Shown piece after piece: positions 1 to 4,571 of a DNA stretch of 7,191 nucleotides. The position numbers and the translations under genes were made by a program. Source of the stretch: JBHWPB01 sp043424675 (GTDB lineage Bacteria; Bacillota; Bacilli; Lactobacillales; Carnobacteriaceae_A); contig JBHWPB010000107.1 in the NCBI GenBank assembly GCA_043424675.1, positions 1 through 7,191 of the forward strand, read 5' to 3'. Under the pieces are notes generated by a model, which saw only the letters and a program-made list of their open reading frames with translations, was not told where the DNA came from and made no database searches. The first letter of the stretch is position 1. Every line of letters begins with the position of its first letter.

Positions 1-459
1 GCTCTCTTCAACATTTTCTGGAACAAAACCAGATATATCTCCACCAAACTTAGAAATCTCCTTAATCATTGAAGAGCTCAAAAAAGAATATTCAGGACTT
101 GCAACCATCAATAATGTTTCTACATCGCTGTTTTGAGTAGAATTCATAGCAGCGATGTCCGCCTCGTATTCATAATCTTTAACGGATCGAACCCCTCGGA
201 TGAGTACGTTCGCCCCTGCTTCTTCGGCCAAGTCCACAGTTAAACCTCCGGTATGATTGATGACTCGGATATTATTAAGGTCAGAAGTAGCATCTTCAAT
301 CAGCTGAATTCGTTCATCTGGTGAAAAAAGCTGGGACTTACTTACATTAGTGGCGACTGCGATGAATAGTTCATCAAAAATCTTAGATGCACGTTCCACC
401 GTATCTAGATGTCCTATTGTAAATGGGTCAAAGCTTCCAACAAATATCGCCTTATTCAT
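1..459 (-). CDS. coaD: Phosphopantetheine adenylyltransferase, 3' end outside the window
   Basis: CoaD transfers AMP from ATP to 4'-phosphopantetheine, giving dephospho-CoA, the penultimate step of coenzyme A synthesis in the cytoplasm. The frame is open from ATG 459 to the window edge, giving 153 residues; the family is usually about 160, so only a short C-terminal tail is missing. The N-terminus reads MNKAIFVGSFDPFTIGH and holds the nucleotidyltransferase T-x-G-H motif (T14-H17). Other family landmarks are VSK around residue 41, RGVRS at 88-92, EYEADIAAMN near 97-106 and SSSMIKE at 128-134, the usual ISS/SSS-x-hydrophobic-K/R-E segment. The start codon lies inside the end of rsmD: the two genes share 8 nt (ATGAATAA), so translation is probably coupled. 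The identification is secure from motifs and from the rsmD-coaD pairing common in Firmicutes. Confidence 0.95.
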   Translation of the reverse strand, partial: MNKAIFVGSFDPFTIGHLDTVERASKIFDELFIAVATNVSKSQLFSPDERIQLIEDATSDLNNIRVINHTGGLTVDLAEEAGANVLIRGVRSVKDYEYEADIAAMNSTQNSDVETLLMVASPEYSFLSSSMIKEISKFGGDISGFVPENVEES

Positions 460-1021
460 TGTTTTCCTCTTCTCTTACCTTGTAAACAGATATATTTGTT
501 GTTCCATAATCTCTATTCTTGATACGCTCACAACGTCCGATCTCATCCGGCAAGTCTATACGCGCATCTGACTCACAGATAATGAATCCATTGTCATTCA
601 ACAGATCTTTTTCCAGCATCAGTTTGATATCTTCCTCGATTCTCTGTTCAGCATAAGGCGGATCTAAAAAGACAAGGTCAAAAGTCGAGCCTCTCTGGGC
701 AAACTGCTCTAAGGCCATACGGGCATCCATATTAAATGTCTCTATGCGATCTTCAAGTTCAAGATTCTTTAGATTTTTCTGAATAACCTGATAAGCCTCC
801 GGTCTAATCTCTACAAGAACCATACGCGCCAGACCACGTGAGACTGCTTCTATTCCTAAATTCCCACTCGCAGAATATAAATCTAAACCTAAACCTCCCT
901 CAAAATAAGGTCCGACTAAGTTAAACATATTCTCTTTTATTTTATCTGTTGTGGGACGGTTTGTATCTCCTGGCAAAGCTTCAACTGCACGACTCTTATG
1001 AGTTCCAGCAATAATTCGCAT
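452..1021 (-). CDS. rsmD: 16S rRNA (guanine-N2)-methyltransferase RsmD
   Basis: RsmD uses S-adenosylmethionine to methylate N2 of G966 (E. coli numbering) in 16S rRNA during small-subunit assembly. The 189-residue protein has the normal family length. It starts MRIIAGTHKSR, then has RPTTDKIKENMF (22-33), the SAM-binding loop DLYSASGNLGIEAVSRG (47-63), the catalytic DPPY (120-123) and the late YGTT segment. A clear ribosome binding site, AGGAGGT at 1029-1035, sits 7 nt before the ATG and fixes the start. One oddity is that the SAM loop usually reads F/Y-A-G-S-G and here reads Y-S-A-S-G, so the first glycine is Ala51. The stop codon lies within the first codons of coaD. The gene lies 28 nt after ylbG, consistent with one operon. 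It corresponds to B. subtilis ylbH. Confidence 0.95.
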   Translation of the reverse strand: MRIIAGTHKSRAVEALPGDTNRPTTDKIKENMFNLVGPYFEGGLGLDLYSASGNLGIEAVSRGLARMVLVEIRPEAYQVIQKNLKNLELEDRIETFNMDARMALEQFAQRGSTFDLVFLDPPYAEQRIEEDIKLMLEKDLLNDNGFIICESDARIDLPDEIGRCERIKNRDYGTTNISVYKVREEENNE

Positions 1022-1049
1022 TTGACATACCTCCTGGTATAATAGTGCT

Positions 1050-1367
1050 TCAATTTTCTAAATTTTTAAAATAATTATCGTTGTTTTTTTCTTCTTTTCT
1101 TTCCTCAATAAACTTACGGCGTTCATCCAGTGGTTCCTCAAAGTTCATACTCAATTCTCTCTTAGGAGAACGTTCGATTGAACGGACAAAATGTAAATTT
1201 TCTAGTAATTCAATTTTTTCGTCTGCCTGTTCTTTATCAACATACATAATGACGTAATTCATTTTTTTGGAAACATAGTGGATAAGTCCGTATGGTTTGA
1301 GCTGATTCATATATTTTTGAGAATACAACCATATGATTAAAGTTTCTCTTGCCACTTTTTGGGTCAT
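1050..1367 (-). CDS. ylbG: YlbG-like protein of unknown function (UPF0298/DUF2129 family)
   Basis: This small cytoplasmic protein of 105 residues has no signal peptide or membrane segment. The first 70 residues match the YlbG family: an R-x-T-x-IIWLYSQK strand, then KPYGLIHYVSKKMNYVIMYV (25-44) and a helix rich in acidic residues. The tail from about residue 70 is very charged (FEEPLDERRKFIEERKEEK) and makes the protein somewhat longer than the B. subtilis member. In Bacilli this gene regularly precedes rsmD and coaD, exactly as here, but no biochemical role is established. The ATG lies 1 nt after the ftsW stop, and its ribosome binding site (GGAGGG) is inside the last ftsW codons, so its translation should depend on ribosomes finishing ftsW. 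Confidence 0.88.
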   Translation of the reverse strand: MTQKVARETLIIWLYSQKYMNQLKPYGLIHYVSKKMNYVIMYVDKEQADEKIELLENLHFVRSIERSPKRELSMNFEEPLDERRKFIEERKEEKNNDNYFKNLEN

Positions 1368-1368
1368 C

Positions 1369-2550
1369 TTATCCCTCCTCTTCTCTCAAACGCTTAATCT
1401 TCTTATTCTTGTAGCTGATATTTAAGACAATCGCGATAGCAATACTGGAAATGATTAAACTCGTTCCTCCATAACTGATAAAGGGAAAAGTTACTCCTGT
1501 AATAGGGAGCACCCCAATCACACCGCCTACGTTGATAATGGCTTGAATCAAGAACATACTGCCGATCCCAATGGACACTAAAGAGTCAAATGTCCCCTCT
1601 GTCTGAATCGCAATTTGAAAAATTCTCACCACAAGTACGATATAAATCGCAAAAAGGATTAAGATACCCAACAGTCCTGTCTCTTCACCTATGATAGATA
1701 TAATAAAATCAGTGTAAGGTTCTGGCAGGTAACCTGTCTTTTGAACACTTTCACCTAACCCTACGCCAAGCAGCCCTCCTCGACTTAAGGCATAATAAGA
1801 GTTGACGAGCTGAAGGCCTGCGGAATCTGATAATGCGAAAGGATCCCAAAATGCTAAAAAACGTTCATATTGATAATCTTTTAAGAACGGAAGTTTTGTT
1901 CCAAAACTGTAAATGAGCATAAATAAACTAAAGAAAATTCCTAGTGTTGTTAAAGATAATAATCCTACATATTTCATCTGTATGCCGCTATTCAGATACA
2001 TAATGAATACAATCCCCGCAATAATCAAAATACTCCCCATGTCAGGCTGGAGAAAAATGAGAAAGAGTATAAAGATAATTAAAGCAAAGGAATGATAAGC
2101 AGGCCGCAGCGGGTTGTTTTCCAATGCAAATTCTTTTTGTTTTTTAGTGAGAAAAAATGAAAAATACAAAATGATAATCAATTTTGCAAGTTCTGCCGGT
2201 TGAACATTCGTCACGCCTAAATCGATCCAACCCTTTGCTCCGTTTATCACATCGCCAAATATCAAAACATAAATGAGAGAAAGAATCAGTGCCCCTACAA
2301 GGAACTTAATGAGCTTATCTGATCGAAAAATTTCTACTCTCAACAGATATACAACAGAAAAAGCAAAAATAGAAACCGTTAAATTAACAAGATGTCTATT
2401 TAAGACGTATTGGGGGTCATCATAAAGAAAACCTGCTAAATAAGAGCTTGAACTATATACCATAATAACGCCTATAAGAATAAGGAGACACATCGGTATG
2501 AACAGCCACAGATCGATTCCTTTAAACTTACTTATCACTAAATCACGCAT
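1369..2550 (-). CDS. ftsW: SEDS peptidoglycan glycosyltransferase FtsW
   Basis: FtsW polymerises lipid II into glycan strands at the division septum, working with a class B penicillin-binding protein. The protein has about 393 residues and roughly ten hydrophobic membrane segments, a normal family length. Numbered from ATG 2550, it has QPDMGS at 168-173, GLGESVQK near 263-270, and LPEPYTDF at 275-282 with the acidic residue aligned to the catalytic Asp of SEDS enzymes (D281). The complete FtsW/RodA/SpoVE signature runs from N340 through ISYGGTS near 364. An in-frame GTG at 2559 is possible, but the ribosome binding site AGGATG (2561-2566) is 1 nt from it and 10 nt from ATG 2550, so the ATG is preferred. 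The operon context (ylbG, rsmD, coaD downstream) favours FtsW over RodA. Its natural promoter appears to lie on the far side of an insertion element. Confidence 0.93.
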   Translation of the reverse strand: MRDLVISKFKGIDLWLFIPMCLLILIGVIMVYSSSSYLAGFLYDDPQYVLNRHLVNLTVSIFAFSVVYLLRVEIFRSDKLIKFLVGALILSLIYVLIFGDVINGAKGWIDLGVTNVQPAELAKLIIILYFSFFLTKKQKEFALENNPLRPAYHSFALIIFILFLIFLQPDMGSILIIAGIVFIMYLNSGIQMKYVGLLSLTTLGIFFSLFMLIYSFGTKLPFLKDYQYERFLAFWDPFALSDSAGLQLVNSYYALSRGGLLGVGLGESVQKTGYLPEPYTDFIISIIGEETGLLGILILFAIYIVLVVRIFQIAIQTEGTFDSLVSIGIGSMFLIQAIINVGGVIGVLPITGVTFPFISYGGTSLIISSIAIAIVLNISYKNKKIKRLREEEG

Positions 2551-2569
2551 TACTCTCACACATCCTAAA

Positions 2570-2600
2570 ATATTAATCTTAAATAAATAGTTTAACTCAA
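2570..2600 (-). promoter_or_regulatory. Possible junction promoter reading out of the insertion element into ftsW
   Basis: On the minus strand a TTGAGT hexamer (2600-2595, at the inner edge of the element's left end) is followed after 19 nt by TAATAT (2575-2570) in the chromosomal flank. Each hexamer matches the sigma-A consensus at 4 of 6 positions. The spacing is long, and the start site would fall almost on the ftsW ribosome binding site, so this is a weak candidate. It is recorded because insertion may have created it, and ftsW needs some promoter on this side. Confidence 0.2.
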
Positions 2601-2657
2601 TCGCCCGTGAGAATTCTCGGTCCTTCAGTGCCGAGAGGAATCACGACACAGGCGATT
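2599..2657 (+). repeat. Left-end nested stem-loop of the insertion element
   Basis: Three stems nest inside one another: AATCGCC/GGCGATT (2599-2605 with 2651-2657), CGTGA/TCACG (2606-2610 with 2641-2645) and CTCGG/CCGAG (2616-2620 with 2631-2635). A 5-by-5 internal loop separates the last two. The inner hairpin, CTCGGTCCTTCAGTGCCGAG, repeats the right-end hairpin in direct orientation, as expected for the strand-specific signal that TnpA recognises. It follows the stops of tnpA and lies about 50 nt before ftsW, so any minus-strand transcript entering ftsW from the element would carry it. No T-run follows it on the minus strand, so it is not an obvious terminator of such transcripts. Confidence 0.75.
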
Positions 2658-2660
2658 GGT

Positions 2661-3062
2661 TTATTCTTTTTGGTTCTGTTTTTCTAAATAGCTTTCGATT
2701 GTCTCTGTTGAACTCTCACCTCATGAACCGACGGAGTACGACGGCGTCCATCAATGCCCGCCCCATAGTTTTTCTCTCGTTTCAGGGTATCTCTTGAACC
2801 CTTCTCTGGCGCTTGTCCCTTTGAGCGACTTGACGGCATCTGATATGGCGATTTTTGGCGGGATGGTTATCATCAAATGGATAGGGTCGTCTCCTGCTTC
2901 AGATTTGTGTATCGTGAGTCCTTTTTTGGCAGCGATGCTTTCCAATAGGTCTAACCTGTCTTTCTTTTGTTTGTTTGACTCAAAGACGGATGGTCTATAT
3001 TTCGTGACAAACACAAAGGGATAAGTCAGCTGATAAACACTACTCCTTGCATTGACGAACAT
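2661..3062 (-). pseudogene. tnpA: Degenerate IS200-type Y1 transposase (HUH single-strand transposase)
   Basis: TnpA of this family cuts and joins single-stranded ends using an HUH motif and one Tyr. The start is ATG 3062, served by AGGAG at 3071-3075 with 8-nt spacing; an upstream GTG (3071) overlaps that site and is not favoured. Recognisable parts are SSVYQLTYPFVFVTKYR at the start, IHLMITIPPK, SLKGTSAR and a WGGH segment. Three defects are visible. The HUH motif, normally D-H-x-H-L, reads D-P-I-H-L (Pro codon 2883-2885). An in-frame TGA at 2751-2753 follows WGGH where Leu is usual before W-S/T-P-S-Y. A second TGA lies at 2721-2723. Homology continues in frame past both stops (WTPSYSVGS, then ETIESYLEKQNQ, with the expected catalytic Tyr at 2688-2690) to a TAA at 2661. 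The gene is therefore full length in outline but inactive. Confidence 0.9.
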
Positions 3063-3102
3063 AGGAATCACTCCTCTGTCTTTTACTTAAACATGTCGTT
3101 GC

Positions 3103-3134
3103 GCTTTCATTTTAACATCTGTTAAAATGAAAGC
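3103..3134. repeat. Perfect 14-bp inverted repeat between divergent tnpA and tnpB
   Basis: GCTTTCATTTTAAC (3103-3116), a 4-nt loop ATCT, then GTTAAAATGAAAGC (3121-3134) form a perfect 14-bp stem. It ends 6 nt before the tnpB ribosome binding site and lies about 28 nt upstream of the tnpA one, so both leaders may be affected. A TAAAAT hexamer occurs in each arm, one per strand. On the plus strand it stands 18 nt after TTGCGC (3099-3104), giving a modest promoter candidate for tnpB. It could be an operator, an RNA hairpin that controls initiation, or a barrier to transcription entering from outside. IS200 elements are known to use leader hairpins to restrain transposase synthesis. No T-run follows on either strand. 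Confidence 0.7.
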
Positions 3135-3154
3135 ATAGAAAGGAGGGACTCCCT

Positions 3155-4285
3155 ATGCTGAAGGGAATCATAGTTCAACTCTACCCTAATCAAAAACAAA
3201 GGGACCAAATGATAACCACGATGAATCACTGTCGCTGGCTGTGGAACGAACTGCTGGAAATGATGACGAAGCGCTACTTGAATAATCGCCGTTCAAAATT
3301 TCTCTCCACTTACGACCTGCAAACCTTACTGCCCACGTTGAAGAAGGAGCACGTATGGTTGAAGCAAGCAGATTCAACCGCTCTTCAGGCTGTCTGTGTC
3401 CACTTAGTGGACGCCTATGAGCGCTTCTTTGACCCCTCACTGAATAATAAACGCCCCAAGTTCAAGTCGCGTAAACATCACGCCACCTATAAATATACAA
3501 GTATCAACAACAGCCACTCCATCCAGCTCGAGAAGAACCGGATCAAGTTACCCAAACTCGGCTGGGTCAAAGCGCGCTGGTCGTCGAACCTATCATTTGA
3601 AAAAATCAAGCGGGCCAGCATCAAATACTTGCCGACCGGTGATTTTCAAGCGTCTGTTTTAGTCGAAAGCGAGAGCCAAGCATTAGCTAAGACAGGCCAA
3701 GCCGTCGGTTTTGATTTCGGGGTCTCTGATTTGGCTATTGGTTCAGACAGCACGAGACACAAAACATGTCGCTACCCTGAGTTAGAACGTAAACGTTTAA
3801 TTTGGGAGCACAACCTCGCTCGCCGTAGGCGTCTAGCCAAAGAAAAAGGTATCAAGTTATCTGACGCTAAAAACTACCAGAAGGCGAAACAAAAGGTGGC
3901 TCAATACCATCAAAAGATCGCCAACAAGCGAAAAGACTACCTCCACAAGGTGTCTAAACAGATGGTTGAAACCTATGATCTGATTGTGATGGAAAAACTC
4001 GACACAGCGAATCTCTTGAAAAATCACACGCTTGCGAAAGCGATTGCGAATCAATCCTGGACGATGCTCAGCGAGATGATCACTTATAAAGCCGAGATGT
4101 ACGGCAGACAGGTTGACTTTGTGTCTCCTTATAAAACGAGCCAGATCTGTTCTGCTTGTGACCACGATGACGGCAAACATGCGTTGTCGATTCGCGAGTG
4201 GACGTGTCCGAACTGTCACGGTCATGATGAGCGTGACATCAACGCGGCACGCAACATATTGTCGCGCACCGCATTAACCATCTAA
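3155..4285 (+). CDS. tnpB: TnpB, RNA-guided RuvC nuclease of an IS200/IS605 element
   Basis: TnpB proteins, ancestors of Cas12, use an omega-RNA to cut DNA next to a short TAM and help the element persist at its donor site. The 376-residue length is normal. The N-terminal part (MLKGIIVQLYPNQKQ, NHCRWLWNE) matches the wedge/REC region of the family. RuvC I is GFDFG (185-189) with D187, RuvC II is VMEKLDTANLLKNH with E280, and RuvC III is ERDINAARNI with D361. The zinc site is CSAC (332-335) and CPNC (351-354). The whole triad is present, so the nuclease is probably active, unlike the nuclease-dead TldR repressors. Ribosome binding site AGGAGG (3141-3146) is 8 nt before the ATG. Unusual details are GFDFG in place of the common GIDLG, and HGHDE after the last Cys. 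No frameshift or stop was seen, in contrast with its tnpA partner. Confidence 0.95.
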   Translation: MLKGIIVQLYPNQKQRDQMITTMNHCRWLWNELLEMMTKRYLNNRRSKFLSTYDLQTLLPTLKKEHVWLKQADSTALQAVCVHLVDAYERFFDPSLNNKRPKFKSRKHHATYKYTSINNSHSIQLEKNRIKLPKLGWVKARWSSNLSFEKIKRASIKYLPTGDFQASVLVESESQALAKTGQAVGFDFGVSDLAIGSDSTRHKTCRYPELERKRLIWEHNLARRRRLAKEKGIKLSDAKNYQKAKQKVAQYHQKIANKRKDYLHKVSKQMVETYDLIVMEKLDTANLLKNHTLAKAIANQSWTMLSEMITYKAEMYGRQVDFVSPYKTSQICSACDHDDGKHALSIREWTCPNCHGHDERDINAARNILSRTALTI

Positions 4286-4458
4286 ATAAAATTCAAGCCC
4301 GGAACGGGCTTTGGTCATACAGACTTGTCAGACGATTTTTGAGTTACCTCCGATGACACCTTCTAGGTGTCTCGAGAGATAAGCAAAGGTTGCGAGGTTG
4401 TTCCCAGAAACTCGGTACTTTAGTACCGAGTAGTTCATCTCTTATATTATAGCATTCA
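4286..4458 (+). ncRNA. Predicted omega-RNA (TnpB guide RNA) scaffold and guide
   Basis: In this family the RNA that guides TnpB comes from the tnpB 3' end and right end, with the guide supplied by the flanking chromosome. Here the interval after tnpB folds into successive hairpins: AAGCCCG/CGGGCTT (4295-4301 with 4305-4311), GACACCT/AGGTGTC (4355-4361 with 4365-4371) and ACTCGGTACT/AGTACCGAGT (4410-4419 with 4422-4431), followed by TAGTTCAT. The guide would then be about 16-20 nt of flank starting near 4439, reading CTCTTATATTATAGCATTC. The 5' end is not determinable from sequence and probably lies inside tnpB. The call rests on position and structure; expression is inferred. Confidence 0.65.
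4410..4431 (+). repeat. Right-end subterminal hairpin of the insertion element
   Basis: ACTCGGTACT and AGTACCGAGT form a perfect 10-bp inverted repeat with 2 nt between them (effectively an 8-9 bp stem with a small loop). The core CTCGGTACTTTAGTACCGAG differs from the left-end hairpin core at only three positions and has the same orientation. GAAA just before the stem can pair partly with TTCAT at 4434-4438, the kind of guide-to-cleavage-site pairing known in IS608-like elements. Read on the minus strand, the hairpin is followed by TTTCT and lies within about 10-30 nt of the expected ftsW transcript start. Confidence 0.75.
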
Positions 4459-4474
4459 TTCCCGATGAGTTAAA
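4446..4474 (-). promoter_or_regulatory. Probable sigma-A promoter of the ftsW operon, now cut off from it
   Basis: On the minus strand TTTAAC (4474-4469) is followed after exactly 17 nt by a perfect TATAAT (4451-4446), preceded by TG-C, an extended -10 element. The -35 is weak (3 of 6 bases), but the extended -10 compensates. It lies just downstream of the typA terminator and points toward ftsW. Initiation would fall at about 4439-4440, the inferred right edge of the insertion element. In the uninterrupted chromosome this promoter would have sat about 50 nt before ftsW. Now its transcript must cross the whole element first. Confidence 0.7.
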
Positions 4475-4503
4475 TTCAATCCTGTGCTTTAAATTAGATA
4501 GCT

Positions 4504-4547
4504 AAAAACACCACAGATTTTGATTGAATACAATATCTGTGGCGTTT
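4504..4547 (-). terminator. Intrinsic terminator of typA
   Basis: Read on the minus strand, AAACGCCACAGAT (4547-4535) pairs with ATCTGTGGTGTTT (4518-4506), 13 bp with one G-T wobble, around a 16-nt loop. The 3' arm runs into a short T-run (TTTTT, 4508-4504). It begins about 25 nt after the typA stop. Its presence means that ftsW downstream should not rely on typA transcription, which agrees with the promoter just after it. On the plus strand the stem is followed only by TTT and CGG, so termination in that direction is doubtful. Confidence 0.8.
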
Positions 4548-4571
4548 CGGCTTGTATAGCATACTCTAGAT

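Larger units (their letters stand above)
2596..4438 (+). mobile_element. IS200/IS605-family insertion sequence with divergent tnpA (dead) and tnpB
   Basis: The unit has a Y1-transposase gene facing left, a tnpB facing right, and matching subterminal hairpins in the same orientation at both ends (2616-2635 and 4410-4431; 17 of 20 core bases identical). It has no terminal inverted repeats or target duplication, as is normal for this family, which moves as single-stranded DNA. The left tip is placed after TTTAA (2591-2595), which would be the target and TAM. The right tip is placed after TTCAT (4434-4438). Both tips are inferred and could be off by a few bases. The interior, especially tnpB, looks richer in G and C than the neighbouring genes, which suggests transfer. 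The element lies between typA and ftsW, directly downstream of the ftsW core promoter. Confidence 0.85.

Noticed and set aside
350..571. Plus-strand open frame across the coaD/rsmD junction
   Set aside because: It lies opposite two secure overlapping genes and has no ribosome binding site. The same applies to plus-strand frames 1913-2095 (opposite ftsW) and 4707-4925 (opposite typA).
2599..2657. Left-end stem-loop as an intrinsic terminator protecting ftsW
   Set aside because: On the minus strand no T-run follows, and the inner hairpin matches the right end, so a transposition signal is the better explanation.
2721..2753. The two TGA codons in tnpA read as Trp under an alternative genetic code
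   Set aside because: ftsW, tnpB, typA and the other genes all use TGG for Trp, ylbG itself ends in TGA, and tnpA also lacks the HUH His, so decay is the simpler reading.
2794..3024. Plus-strand open frame opposite tnpA
   Set aside because: It is the complement of the recognisable TnpA coding sequence, has no ribosome binding site and no family features.
3186..4225. Minus-strand open frames opposite tnpB (3186-3440 and 3857-4225)
   Set aside because: They are shadows of tnpB; the biased, Arg/Ser/Val-rich sequences match no family.
3155..4285. TnpB as a nuclease-dead TldR-type repressor
   Set aside because: D187, E280 and D361 are all present, as are the zinc cysteines, so catalytic death is not supported.
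4295..4316. The GCCCG/CGGGC hairpin after tnpB as a tnpB terminator
   Set aside because: Only three T's follow (TTTGG), and the position is better explained as an omega-RNA stem.
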